NCBI GenBank assembly: GCA_016219545.1
Contig: JACRMH010000043.1
Span: forward strand, 20,480-84,479
Reading direction: 5' to 3'
Length of the DNA stretch: 64,000 nucleotides
Origin: Chloroflexota bacterium
Lineage (GTDB): Bacteria > Chloroflexota > Anaerolineae > Anaerolineales > Villigracilaceae
How positions within the stretch are numbered: position 1 is the stretch's first letter; the number at the start of each line of letters is the position of its first letter. A program made the translations under genes and the position numbers. Positions 9,711-18,843 of the stretch are shown one piece after another. The notes under the pieces were generated by a model, which worked only from the letters and a program-made list of their open reading frames with translations, did no database searches and was not told where the DNA came from.

Positions 9711-10343
9711 ATGACTAATGAACAAGGTTATATACTGGTAGCGGAAGATATTCCCGATATTCTGGAATTAATTGATACGACACTGCGCTTTAAAGGATAT
9801 CGCGTGGTTACAGCCAGCAATGGGGAAGAGGCGCTGGAACTTATTAATAAAGAGCATCCCTTGATGATCATCTCGGATATCATGATGCCAAAGATGGACG
9901 GTTTTAACATGCTCCATCGTTTAAGGATCAACCCTAAGACTCGTAAAATTCCAGTAGTATTTCTTTCAGCCACTTATGTTGCACCAGAGGACAAGACGTT
10001 CGCACTGACCATCGGTGTGACGCGGTTTCTGGAAAAGCCGATCAATATCGAAGACTTCATGAAAACGATCGTGGAACTTCTGGCGCAAGGCGACCATCCT
10101 GCAATACAAGAACCACTAACAGACCCTAATTTCTATAAGGAATATCGGGTCCGATTGAAAACAAAACTTACTCAAAAGAACCAGCAGATCGCAAGGCTTG
10201 AGCGCCTGCTTGAAACTGCACCCGAGGAGGAAAAAAAATCTTTCCGGGATTCGCTCCGGCTTGCGATCAGGGAGCAGGAGGAAATCCGCCGCCTGCTTGA
10301 CCAGATCCGTAATCGATTGGATGAAAAAAGCAAATCAGATTGA
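9711..10343 (+). CDS. Response regulator with C-terminal coiled coil
   Basis: 210 residues. An N-terminal receiver domain (about 6-125) has the acidic pocket E12/D13, phospho-acceptor Asp56 (ISDIMMPKMDG), Ser86 and Lys109 (FLEKP). After about residue 140 the chain is charged and helical, with heptad-like content (QKNQQIARLERLLE; IREQEEIRRLLDQIRNRL) suggesting a dimerising coiled coil rather than a DNA-binding domain. It may relay signals by protein contact; a partner such as the kinase at 1831-2997 is only a guess. It ends at a terminator shared with the convergent malQ. Confidence 0.88.
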   Translation: MTNEQGYILVAEDIPDILELIDTTLRFKGYRVVTASNGEEALELINKEHPLMIISDIMMPKMDGFNMLHRLRINPKTRKIPVVFLSATYVAPEDKTFALTIGVTRFLEKPINIEDFMKTIVELLAQGDHPAIQEPLTDPNFYKEYRVRLKTKLTQKNQQIARLERLLETAPEEEKKSFRDSLRLAIREQEEIRRLLDQIRNRLDEKSKSD

Positions 10344-10350
10344 ACCTTAT

Positions 10351-10382
10351 AAAAAGTCCTCGTTATTTGACGAGGACTTTTT
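10351..10382. terminator. Bidirectional terminator
   Basis: 12-bp stem AAAAAGTCCTCG/CGAGGACTTTTT around an 8-nt loop, with A-run before and T-run after, so it can serve both the response regulator and the convergent malQ. Confidence 0.85.
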
Positions 10383-10383
10383 G

Positions 10384-11889
10384 TTATCTGTTGTAGAGGA
10401 AATTTAACTCTCGTAATTTTCCGGCAAGCGGGTCGTTCATGGCATCTTCCCGTACCCGCCATTCCCAATTCCCGCCCAAGCGTGACGGGAAATTCATGCG
10501 GGCTTCGACACCGCAATTGAGCAGGTCCTGCATGGGGGTGATGGCAATATCGGCGACTGAACCCCATACTGCACGGATCAGATCCCAGGCGAAGTCACTG
10601 CCATCTATCCGAAGATAGCGTTGAGCGAATTCACGTTCATGTGGTTCGGCGGATTCAAACCAGCCGCGTGCTGTGTTGTTGTCGTGGGTGCCGGTGTATG
10701 CCACGCAATTTGGAACGTAATTATGAGGGAGGAATGGATTGTCCGGCCCGGAAAAACCAAATTGCAGAACCTTCATACCGGGCAGTTGAAAAGCTTCAAG
10801 CAATTCGATCACATCCGGCGTGACAAGTCCCAGGTCTTCGGCGATGATGGGCAGACCGGTTCCGGGAGTGATGAGCCCGTCGCCGAGATATTTGTCAATC
10901 GCGCGAAACAGATCCTGACCCGGGCCTGTTACCCAACGACCCAGCTCCGCTGTTTTGTGATCTGCCGGGATCTCATAATAACCGGCAAAGCCGCGGAAAT
11001 GATCGAAGCGCAGGATGTCAAACACTTGCAACGAGGCATGGACTCTGGACAGCCACCAGGCGTACCCATCTTTTTTATGAACCTTCCAGTTATAAAGCGG
11101 ATTGCCCCATAACTGCCCTGTGGCGGAAAAACCATCCGGTGGAACTCCGGCTACGACGGTTGGGTTGCCATGCTTGTCTAAAAAGAATAATTCAGGATGC
11201 GCCCATACATCAGAAGAGTCATAAGAAACGAAAATTGGGATGTCGCCGATGATCTGAATGTTGCGCTCGTTGGCGTAGGTGCGAAGTTTATTCCATTGAC
11301 GGAAGAATAAGAATTGATAGAAGGCATAGCGCATGACTGTCTCGGCAAGTTCGTTCTGCGCTTTGCGTAACGCGGTCTTTTTTCTGGACCGTAGAGATTC
11401 GTCCCAGCCGCTCCATGAGCCGCCGCCGTTGGATTCTTTCAATGCCATGAAGAGTGTGTAATCATCGAGCCACGAGGAATTCTCAGCGCAGAAATAATCA
11501 AAGGCTTGGCGTAAATTTTCAGGGTGGGATTGGTAGCGGGAAAATGCCTTTTGTAAAAGATCCAGCTTGCGGGGAATGAGCAGGCCAAAGTCCACGTGAG
11601 AGGCGGGCAGGTCTTGCATCCCATTTAGATCTTCGTGAGTCAGCAATCCATCGTCTATTAACGCATCGGGGCTGATCAAATATGGATTGCCGGCAAAAGC
11701 CGAAAAACATTGATAGGGAGAATCGCCGTAGCCTGTGGGACCCAGCGGAAGCACCTGCCAAAGTTTGCAATGAGTTGAAGCAAGCCAATCTATAAAACGA
11801 AAAGATTGCGGTCCGAGGTCGCCGATGCCGTAAGGGGAGGGCAGGCTTGAAGGATGAAGGAGAATTCCGGAGGAGCGTTTGAAGGTCAT
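10384..11889 (-). CDS. malQ: 4-alpha-glucanotransferase (amylomaltase)
   Basis: 501 residues from ATG 11889 (MTFKRSSGILLHPSSLPSPYG), the usual N-terminus and size of GH77 enzymes; upstream frame to 11988 is only read-through of glgA. Conserved GH77 segments are present: DILRFDHFRGF with the nucleophile Asp, IIAEDLG with the acid/base Glu, and TGTHDNNT with the third acidic residue. The enzyme transfers alpha-1,4-glucan chains and works in glycogen/maltodextrin turnover. Its ATG overlaps the glgA stop (ATGA), indicating translational coupling. Confidence 0.95.
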   Translation of the reverse strand: MTFKRSSGILLHPSSLPSPYGIGDLGPQSFRFIDWLASTHCKLWQVLPLGPTGYGDSPYQCFSAFAGNPYLISPDALIDDGLLTHEDLNGMQDLPASHVDFGLLIPRKLDLLQKAFSRYQSHPENLRQAFDYFCAENSSWLDDYTLFMALKESNGGGSWSGWDESLRSRKKTALRKAQNELAETVMRYAFYQFLFFRQWNKLRTYANERNIQIIGDIPIFVSYDSSDVWAHPELFFLDKHGNPTVVAGVPPDGFSATGQLWGNPLYNWKVHKKDGYAWWLSRVHASLQVFDILRFDHFRGFAGYYEIPADHKTAELGRWVTGPGQDLFRAIDKYLGDGLITPGTGLPIIAEDLGLVTPDVIELLEAFQLPGMKVLQFGFSGPDNPFLPHNYVPNCVAYTGTHDNNTARGWFESAEPHEREFAQRYLRIDGSDFAWDLIRAVWGSVADIAITPMQDLLNCGVEARMNFPSRLGGNWEWRVREDAMNDPLAGKLRELNFLYNR

Positions 11890-13313
11890 GATTTTTTGAT
11901 GATTGTTTGATAGAGTTCGAGATATTTTTTCGCGGAGTTTTCCCAGGAGAAATCCTGAGTCATGCCTGCGCGTTGGATGGTTTGCCATTGTTCACGGTCT
12001 GTATAAACTTTGAGAGCTGACTTGATCGAAGCAGACAAGGCCATGTGATGGATTTTTTGGAAGACAAAACCGGTTTTGCCTTGAATGACGGTATCGTTCA
12101 AGCCGCCTGCCGCGCGGACGATCGGGACACAGCCGTAATGCATTGCGATCATTTGAGAAAGTCCGCAGGGTTCGTAGCGCGAGGGCATGAGCAGCATATC
12201 TGCGCCTGCGTAAATTTGACGGGCAAGCCCGGCGTCATAACGCGTTTCCACTTTGAGGCGGTCGGGATATAAAGCCTGTAATTGCATGGCGGCTGCTTCA
12301 AGTTTCGGATCGCCTGTGCCAAGAATGACGGCCTGCCATTTTGAATTCTTCAAGCTTTTGAGGGATGTAAATGCAAGGTCAATGCCTTTGCCTATGTCCA
12401 TGCGCGAGACCATGGCGATCAATGGCGTTTCAGATTCGCGTGCCAGCCCGAGTCTTTCTTGAAGCAGGCCTTTATTTGCCGAGCGCTTGTCGAGAGAGTC
12501 AATATCAAAATTAACGCCCAGTGCCATATCGTCAATGGGGTTATATAAACCTGTATCCAATCCATTGATAATGCCGCTGACAGTTTCGCGGCGGGACTGG
12601 AAAAATTCGTTCAGTCCACAGCCATATTCGGGCTGCAAAATTTCATTGGCATAGGTCGGCGAGACGGCCACGATGGCATCTGACGCCCATAATCCCAATG
12701 GCATTGGCATGACGCGCGCCCAATCCGGCAGGTCAGTTTGGGCAAGTTTCAGCCCATAGCTTTCGATGATGGAACTGGAATCAGGTCCCATAAAGGGCAG
12801 GTTGTGGACTGTGATCACAGAAGCCGCATGACGTGCGCCTTCCTCCCATCGTTTTGTAAGTGAGCCATAAACGCTCATGGCCGTGTGCCAGTCATTGGCG
12901 TGGACAACATCAGGTATCCAGTTAATATGCCGAGTTAATTCCAGCGAAGCGAGGGAAAAGAAAATATATTTCTCAGCATCCAATTTGGCATCGGAAGAAT
13001 AGACCGAGCCGTTGGCGCGAATGGGTTCACCGCCAATGAAATAAACCGGCATTCCGTTCAGGTTGGTTTCAGAGGCTTCGACCTGTATTTCTGTCTCACC
13101 GCGTTTTAAAGAAAAAATCCCCAACGGCTTGAGATTATCTGCTTTCACTACGGGATGATGCGGTATCACAAGCCGAACATCCAGTTTAATGTCGTCATTG
13201 GAAAGAGCACGTAACGCACGCGGCAAAGAGCCTGCCACATCGCCCAATCCCCCCACTTTTACAAAAGGTTCGGCTTCCGCCGCAAGAAATAAAACGTTGA
13301 TGGTTTTAGGCAT
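11886..13313 (-). CDS. glgA: Glycogen synthase (ADP-glucose type)
   Basis: 475 residues, normal for bacterial GT5 glycogen synthases. The N-terminal KVGGLGDVAG loop (19-28) binds ADP-glucose; HANDWHTA lies in the first Rossmann half, and GTGDPKLE and SRYEPCGLSQMIAMHYG in the C-terminal half. It elongates alpha-1,4-glucan from ADP-glucose. It is the first gene of a glgA-malQ operon; a TAAAAT box ends 6 nt before the ATG. Confidence 0.95.
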   Translation of the reverse strand: MPKTINVLFLAAEAEPFVKVGGLGDVAGSLPRALRALSNDDIKLDVRLVIPHHPVVKADNLKPLGIFSLKRGETEIQVEASETNLNGMPVYFIGGEPIRANGSVYSSDAKLDAEKYIFFSLASLELTRHINWIPDVVHANDWHTAMSVYGSLTKRWEEGARHAASVITVHNLPFMGPDSSSIIESYGLKLAQTDLPDWARVMPMPLGLWASDAIVAVSPTYANEILQPEYGCGLNEFFQSRRETVSGIINGLDTGLYNPIDDMALGVNFDIDSLDKRSANKGLLQERLGLARESETPLIAMVSRMDIGKGIDLAFTSLKSLKNSKWQAVILGTGDPKLEAAAMQLQALYPDRLKVETRYDAGLARQIYAGADMLLMPSRYEPCGLSQMIAMHYGCVPIVRAAGGLNDTVIQGKTGFVFQKIHHMALSASIKSALKVYTDREQWQTIQRAGMTQDFSWENSAKKYLELYQTIIKKS

Positions 13314-13319
13314 TGGGGT

Positions 13320-13325
13320 ATTTTA
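13320..13325 (-). promoter_or_regulatory. -10 box of glgA, leaderless spacing
   Basis: Minus-strand TAAAAT lies 6 nt upstream of the glgA ATG, with no Shine-Dalgarno between. No good -35 is visible. Confidence 0.45.
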
Positions 13326-13471
13326 CCCGAAAACCTTCGAGGCTCTTGAGTCCGAGAGTATAATGCAGCGATAACCGACTCAAGCCCCTGAGTTTTAGAT
13401 TACCCCACATTGTTTCGTTTAGTGCCTATTTGTTTATACACTCTTCTGTTATCAATGATTTGATGGAGGTA

Positions 13472-14341
13472 ATGATGGTTACGAACAAGACTATTAAACC
13501 CCGGCCTTATTGGCACGTGGATGCAAAGTGGGTTACCGGCATCCTTCTGTTGTTCCTCTTGAATATCACATTTCTGGTATATATCATGGCACAGGTCACC
13601 GCACCGAAGCAGGGAATTTCCCTGTTGACGATGATGCTGGCGAGTTCTTTTAGCGCTGAAGGGGGTGGATTGGATGAACCTCACGACATCGAAATTATGC
13701 ACCAGAAGATCGCTGAATCGCCCAATGGCGAATGGCAGCCCATCCCCGGAATGAATATAGTCGTTCGGGAAGAAGATATCGCCGGGAAAACCCCCAGAGA
13801 AGCACGCTTATGGTTCTTCCGGCAATGGGCCGAACCTCTTTATTATGACGGTCCGCAAGGACTGGCAAATCTCATGACCACTCCTGAAATGCAGAAAAGT
13901 GTGGAAGGAGGCGTTGGTCCGCTGGGATTTATCAATGCCGAAACACACCGTAAAATTCAAAATATTTTTATAGCTTTGGGATTGGTATCGCTTTTCTTTT
14001 GCGGGCTGCTTATTTTTTTCAGTTACCGCTTCGGGCGGCTTGGCAGTCCGGGATGCGTTATCATTTTGGCGGCATTCCCGGGGTTGATCATCATGAGCGG
14101 ATTGCGCGGCTGGGTTGAACGGTCTGCTCAACAGCCGGCGGGTGGGGGAGAAGAGACATACATAACCCGCTATTCACAATTGGCTGTGGACGTTTTGCCG
14201 GACATAGTGAAGGCGTCTTTGCAGATTTATTTGGTTTTATTTATTATGGGATTGGGATTAATGTTTATTGCGTTATTAGGCGCTTTGTTCATTCGGGAGC
14301 GAAAGAACAAGGATGTAGAAAAAGTAGCGGAAAAGGTGTAA
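13472..14341 (+). CDS. Membrane protein of unknown function
   Basis: About 289 residues. GGAGG precedes two adjacent ATGs (13472 and 13475); either may be used. A transmembrane segment near residues 20-42 is followed by a ~110-residue extracytoplasmic or cytoplasmic loop (SAEGGGLDEPHD... WQPIPGMNIVVREEDIAGKTPREARLWFF), then three hydrophobic segments between about 160 and 275, with a charged tail (RERKNKDVEKVAEKV). I do not recognise the family. It stands alone between the glgA operon and a convergent lipoprotein gene. Confidence 0.7.
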   Translation: MMVTNKTIKPRPYWHVDAKWVTGILLLFLLNITFLVYIMAQVTAPKQGISLLTMMLASSFSAEGGGLDEPHDIEIMHQKIAESPNGEWQPIPGMNIVVREEDIAGKTPREARLWFFRQWAEPLYYDGPQGLANLMTTPEMQKSVEGGVGPLGFINAETHRKIQNIFIALGLVSLFFCGLLIFFSYRFGRLGSPGCVIILAAFPGLIIMSGLRGWVERSAQQPAGGGEETYITRYSQLAVDVLPDIVKASLQIYLVLFIMGLGLMFIALLGALFIRERKNKDVEKVAEKV

Positions 14342-14432
14342 TTCATTTATTGAAGTGTTTCAGTGACTCGCTAAAGGCGCAAGGGCTGCGAATTGTGGCA
14401 TCCACTCCCAGTTAAGAGGGAGGCGCTTTCAT

Positions 14433-15128
14433 TTACGGATGCAAAACTATCGGCGTTGGGGATGAAGTCGAAGTTGGCGTTGGAATGCAGTCAAAAAGAG
14501 TCAGGCTTTCGCTGAAGATTCCTGTCCTTCCGATCTCGACCTCATTCAAGTTGTATGCAACAAATTGATATTGAACCCAGGCGTTGTGATAAAGGTCCGA
14601 GTTTTTTATATCATCACCGAGCAATTCGTGTGTGAATATGCCGGAACCTGTTGATGAGATCTTGATCAGAGTCCACACGCTTTTTACGCCTGATTGTTTT
14701 GATTTAAGGCGGACGAACAATGCGACCCAGGACGTTCCCGCCGAATCTGCCGCTTGCGCGGTGAGCTTTACTGAACTTGGACTGCAATCCTGTCCCTTAT
14801 AAAACCACTCCCCAGAAGAAACGACGCTGAGAAATCCGGTCATTTCAATACTCGGCATTGGCGTTATAGGAGTGACCAGGATCGACGGATCAATACTTGG
14901 CGTGACCGTGAATTCAGGTGTAAGGGTTTCTGTGAATTGCCCCACCAGAGTTGGAGTTAAAGTAAAGGTGAGGGTGGGAGTGATGGGCGTGAATGTAGGT
15001 GCAAGGGTGGCGGTATTTGTGGTCGTGGGTAGGAGGGTGGGGGTTGGAACAGGAAGCAAAAAGAATTGCTCCAATGTACAGGAGGAAAGCAGAAATGCGC
15101 AAATGAGAATAGCGGTAAATTTTTTCAT
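14433..15128 (-). CDS. Lipoprotein with Thr/Pro-rich stalk, unknown function
   Basis: 231 residues. The signal ends LLSSC (Cys17, lipobox). Residues 25-95 are a Thr/Pro-rich linker with TPT/TFTP repeats, a likely surface stalk. The remaining ~130 residues form a compact domain (GEWFYKGQDCSPSSVKL, SWVALFVRLKSKQSG) of Ig-like appearance with two cysteines, ending in another PTPTST tail. The DNA encoding the stalk is low-complexity. No function is assigned. Its start faces the ABC ATPase gene at 15184, so the two share a divergent promoter region. Confidence 0.72.
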   Translation of the reverse strand: MKKFTAILICAFLLSSCTLEQFFLLPVPTPTLLPTTTNTATLAPTFTPITPTLTFTLTPTLVGQFTETLTPEFTVTPSIDPSILVTPITPMPSIEMTGFLSVVSSGEWFYKGQDCSPSSVKLTAQAADSAGTSWVALFVRLKSKQSGVKSVWTLIKISSTGSGIFTHELLGDDIKNSDLYHNAWVQYQFVAYNLNEVEIGRTGIFSESLTLFDCIPTPTSTSSPTPIVLHP

Positions 15129-15183
15129 CGGTTCTCTTTGACGATATAATACGGAAAAATTATTATTCCTATTTTACAACAAC

Positions 15184-16170
15184 ATGACATCCATCGAAGT
15201 AACCAACTTACAAAAAACATTCCAGACCAAACGCAAGGCTGCGGGGTTGAGCGGCTCGATGCGTGCGCTGATCAAGCCTGAGTATAGCTTGATCGAAGCT
15301 GTTCATAATTTATCGTTCCGCATGGAAGCCGGCGAACTGCTGGGCTTCATCGGTCCGAACGGCGCGGGCAAATCCACCACCATCAAAATGTTAACGGGTA
15401 TTCTGCATCCCAGCGGCGGTGAGGCCAAAGTACTCGGTTTCATTCCCTGGAAGGAACGCCAGAAACTTGCCTATCACATCGGCACGGTTTTCGGGCAGCG
15501 TCCGCAGCTTTGGTATCACCTGCCAGCGATGGATACTTTCATTCTGTTCGGGAAAATTTATGAACTCGATGATAAGGAAACAAAAAAGCGCATTGAATAT
15601 CTAACCGAGGCTTTTGAGATAAAAGACTTGTTGGATGTGCCTGTCCGAAAACTTTCACTGGGACAGCGTATGCGCTGTGAAGTGGCCGCCTCGCTCTTAC
15701 ACCGCCCGAAACTGCTCCTGCTCGATGAGCCTTCCATCGGGTTGGATGTGGTCGCCAAGCAGCATATCCGCGATGCGATCAAGCGCATGAACCAGGAGGA
15801 AGGCGTGGGCGTATTGCTCACGTCCCACGATGCAGGTGACTTGGAAGCCATGTGCAGACGAGTTATCGTCGTCAATCATGGACAGATCGTTTATGAAGAC
15901 AAGGTCTCAAATTTGAAACGCAAATTCCTCACCACAAAATTGGTGGAGGTGCGTTATGCGGAAGAAGTTTCCAAGGATTATGCAATTGACGGCGTGGAGA
16001 TTTTGAAGGTCGGGCATTATGGTGTGAAGTTAAAGTTTGATACCACCAAAACTTCCGTTGACTCTGTTATGTCCCATCTCTCCGGCGCAGGTGACATTGT
16101 AGACATTACCATCTCCGACCCGCCACTGGAAGAAGTGATCGCGAAAATATATCAGGAAGCGAACGGGTAA
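15184..16170 (+). CDS. ABC-2 exporter ATP-binding protein (system 1)
   Basis: 328 residues. Walker A GPNGAGKST at 57-65, signature LSLGQRMR near 158, Walker B LLLLDEPSIGLD near 178-189 and switch His in LLTSHDAGD. The long N-terminal insert before the Walker A and the ~90-residue C-terminal extension match the NatA/DrrA-like ATPases that pair with ABC2_membrane_6 permeases. It powers export with the permeases at 17071 and 18001. A paralogue of the same length lies at 21223-22206 in a convergent operon. Confidence 0.9.
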   Translation: MTSIEVTNLQKTFQTKRKAAGLSGSMRALIKPEYSLIEAVHNLSFRMEAGELLGFIGPNGAGKSTTIKMLTGILHPSGGEAKVLGFIPWKERQKLAYHIGTVFGQRPQLWYHLPAMDTFILFGKIYELDDKETKKRIEYLTEAFEIKDLLDVPVRKLSLGQRMRCEVAASLLHRPKLLLLDEPSIGLDVVAKQHIRDAIKRMNQEEGVGVLLTSHDAGDLEAMCRRVIVVNHGQIVYEDKVSNLKRKFLTTKLVEVRYAEEVSKDYAIDGVEILKVGHYGVKLKFDTTKTSVDSVMSHLSGAGDIVDITISDPPLEEVIAKIYQEANG

Positions 16171-16203
16171 GTTGCATTTATAAAGTAATTCTGAGGACAT
16201 GCT

Positions 16204-17034
16204 ATGGAAAAAGAATTTTGGACAGATATATATAATAACAAATATGAAATTCCCGAAGGGCACGCCCTTACCGAGTTAACCCACGAGATATTTTCATATC
16301 TGGGTTCAACCGACCCGGAACTGCGAGATGATATTGGTTATACGGTCTTTGCGAACTGGCTCAAACAGGAGCGATATTCAGCGGACGAGATACGCGGTTT
16401 TATTAAAGAGCTGCTTGCAAACCTAGAAATTGGAATCGGCGAAACCGAAAGCGATTCTGTTTTTCTGCGCACTTTCTCAATTCTATTCCTTGCCGAGATT
16501 ATCCATAACGATAACAAAAAACCATTCCTTGACAAAACAGATATCACTACTGTCTTGAAAAAAGCACTATGGTATGCCTCTTCCGAAAAAGACCCTCGCG
16601 GATATGTCCCGATCAAAGGTTGGGCACATGCCTTGGCCCACACCGCAGACTTAATGCTTGTGCTTGGAAAGAATCGAAACATTGAAGAAAAAGATCTATT
16701 GAAAATCCTCAATGCGATCTCTGAGAAGATCGTTCGCTCAACCAATTACATCTATATTCACGGTGAAGATGAACGACTGGCAGGCGCGGTGATTGCGGCC
16801 CTGCGCCGTGACCTTATTCCAATTGAGAAAGTGATAACCTGGGCAAAATCCTTTACCGATCAAGATTGGAAAGGCGCATACATCAACGAAGAACTAAATC
16901 GCGCCTTTCAGAATACACGTAATCTTTTGCGGAGTATTTATTTTGAGTTGAAAAACGAAGAAGGAGAAATGCCCAAACAAGATGAACTTCAGTTGGTTTT
17001 TCTTGAGGCGATCAAAAACTTGAAACCGTATTAG
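16204..17034 (+). CDS. DUF2785-domain protein
   Basis: 276 residues, soluble, mostly helical and acidic. The segment DPRGYVPIKGWAHALAHTADL near 135-155 is characteristic of DUF2785, whose function is unknown. It sits between the ATPase and the two permeases of ABC exporter system 1, 33 bp after the ATPase and 36 bp before the first permease, so it is probably cotranscribed. The second exporter operon lacks such a gene, so it is likely accessory or inserted rather than a core subunit. Confidence 0.78.
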   Translation: MEKEFWTDIYNNKYEIPEGHALTELTHEIFSYLGSTDPELRDDIGYTVFANWLKQERYSADEIRGFIKELLANLEIGIGETESDSVFLRTFSILFLAEIIHNDNKKPFLDKTDITTVLKKALWYASSEKDPRGYVPIKGWAHALAHTADLMLVLGKNRNIEEKDLLKILNAISEKIVRSTNYIYIHGEDERLAGAVIAALRRDLIPIEKVITWAKSFTDQDWKGAYINEELNRAFQNTRNLLRSIYFELKNEEGEMPKQDELQLVFLEAIKNLKPY

Positions 17035-17070
17035 TCCTTCATCCCTCATAATTCATCCTTTGATCTTCAA

Positions 17071-17865
17071 ATGAAAACTTTTTCGAAATACTGGTCCATC
17101 TTTCAGATCACACTCATCAACTCACTTGCTTATCCGGGTGAATTGGTTGGGCGCAGTTTGATGATCATCCCATTCATGTGGATCTTCTATCAGCTATGGA
17201 AGGTCACCTTCAGCGCGGCTGGCGCGGACATTATCAACGGGCTGACCTTGCGGGATACGCTTTGGTATCTCATGCTAGCAGAGACCATCGAGCTGGGACG
17301 TCCGCCCATTGCGCGCACCATGTCGGAAAATGTCAAAGATGGTTCCATCGCGTACATCCTCAACAAGCCTTACGATTTTCTGCTCTATCAATTCAGCACA
17401 GCCATGGGCGAGACCATCTTCCGCGCCATACTCAACGCCGTCTTCGGTGGTCTGACCGTGTTGTGGCTGGTCGGCGCACCCAAACATCCCGAAGGATTTC
17501 TGATCGCATTGCCTGCCATCTTTGGCGCGTGGATATTACATTTTTGCATCAATGCCATGATCGGTCTCTCCGCGTTCGTGGTGGAGGATGTCTCTGCCTT
17601 CACATGGATCTATCAAAAGCTGGCTTTCATTTTCGGCGGCATGTTGATCCCGCTCGACTTTTATCCGCAATGGTTACAGACCCTTGCAAAATTCCTGCCT
17701 TTCTCCAGCGCCATCTATGGTCCTGCGCGTTTATTCGTTACCCCTACGGCGCAGTTCTTCATCAACGTGATGAGCTTGCAACTTGCCTGGATTTTCGTGT
17801 TGACCTTCTTGCTGGTCGTCGCCTATCGCCGCGGGCTGACTCAGTTGACGGTGAATGGTGGCTAA
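17071..17865 (+). CDS. ABC-2 family permease (system 1, first)
   Basis: 264 residues with six predicted membrane segments. The layout (N-terminal amphipathic stretch, ERPI-like region MSENVKDGSIAYILNKPYD, late FGGMLIPLDFYPQWLQTLAKFLPF) fits ABC2_membrane_6 permeases, which assemble with a second permease and an ATPase to export small molecules. No substrate can be deduced. A 110-bp palindromic repeat separates it from the second permease. Confidence 0.85.
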   Translation: MKTFSKYWSIFQITLINSLAYPGELVGRSLMIIPFMWIFYQLWKVTFSAAGADIINGLTLRDTLWYLMLAETIELGRPPIARTMSENVKDGSIAYILNKPYDFLLYQFSTAMGETIFRAILNAVFGGLTVLWLVGAPKHPEGFLIALPAIFGAWILHFCINAMIGLSAFVVEDVSAFTWIYQKLAFIFGGMLIPLDFYPQWLQTLAKFLPFSSAIYGPARLFVTPTAQFFINVMSLQLAWIFVLTFLLVVAYRRGLTQLTVNGG

Positions 17866-17873
17866 TCATTATG

Positions 17874-17988
17874 ATGTCGTTGCGAGGGCGCTGCTTTTCG
17901 CCCGAAGCAACCTCCTGTTTAGTTGGAGGTTGCTTCGCCAAAAAACGGCTCGCACACCTGCCCTGGCGGGCGGTGCCAGGAACGACAT
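17874..17988. repeat. REP/MITE-like palindromic repeat, copy 1
   Basis: Bounded by inverted ends ATGTCGTT and AACGACAT, beginning GTCGTTGCGAGGGCGC. Inside, GAAGCAACCTCC (17904 on) pairs with GGAGGTTGCTTCG, followed by a CGCACAC...CTGGCGGGC..GTGCCAGG segment. A longer relative lies at 22279-22443. It sits between two genes of one operon. Confidence 0.75.
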
Positions 17989-18000
17989 GGAAAAACTATT

Positions 18001-18783
18001 ATGAAAGAACTTAAATTTCTGATCGCCATTTGGAATACCAACCTGCAATCCGCCATGGAGTATCGCGCCGCATTCCTGACTCAGGTCATCGGCATGATGG
18101 CGAACAACTTTATCTATTTCGCGATCTGGATCATCTTCTTTGAACGCTTCAAGGATGTGCGCGGCTGGGGCGTGAACGATATGTACGTGACCTTCGGCGT
18201 GCTGGCCAGCTCCTTTGGCATCGTCAACCTACTCTTCGGTAATGCCTTCATGCTCAGCGACATCATCGCCAAAGGCCGCCTCGACTATTACCTTTCCCTG
18301 CCGCGACCAGTTTTACTGCACACCATTGCCAGCCGCTCTGCCGCCAGCGGGATGGGGGATTTTCTCTACGGGTTTATCAGTTATGGACTATCAGGATATT
18401 TCACCTGGGATGGGCTTGCCCGCTACGTTCTTGCCACGCTGTTAGCTGCTACCGTTTTTGCATCTTTCCTGATCCTGACGCAGAGCCTCGCGTTCTGGTT
18501 TGGCATGATGACCAATTTCAGCAACCTCGTTCTCAACGCCATGTTGACCTTCGGCATTTACCCCATCACCTTATTTGACAGTTATGCCAAGCTGATCCTT
18601 TTCACGCTCATCCCAGCAGCATTGATGGGCGCTATCCCCGCAGAATTCATCCGCGCGTTTACGTGGCAGGTATTGGGAGAACTGTTGTTAGGTGCAATTG
18701 GATTCCTGTCACTGGCAATATTTGTTTTCAATAGGGGGTTACGTCGTTATGAGAGCGGGAGTGCGATACAAATTGAAGTGTAA
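18001..18783 (+). CDS. ABC-2 family permease (system 1, second)
   Basis: 260 residues from ATG 18001 (MKELKFLIAIWNTNLQSAM); the upstream frame reads through the palindromic repeat and is not coding. Six membrane segments and the N-terminal pattern (SAMEYRAAFLTQVIGMMANN) match ABC2_membrane_6 permeases. GRLDYYLSLPRPV is the cytosolic coupling region. It is the partner of the permease at 17071 and the ATPase at 15184. Confidence 0.87.
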   Translation: MKELKFLIAIWNTNLQSAMEYRAAFLTQVIGMMANNFIYFAIWIIFFERFKDVRGWGVNDMYVTFGVLASSFGIVNLLFGNAFMLSDIIAKGRLDYYLSLPRPVLLHTIASRSAASGMGDFLYGFISYGLSGYFTWDGLARYVLATLLAATVFASFLILTQSLAFWFGMMTNFSNLVLNAMLTFGIYPITLFDSYAKLILFTLIPAALMGAIPAEFIRAFTWQVLGELLLGAIGFLSLAIFVFNRGLRRYESGSAIQIEV

Positions 18784-18843
18784 AGCGATTGTCTAATTAT
18801 CGACTTTGAGTAATTGATGTTCTACTAAGGGAAAAGAGTTGAC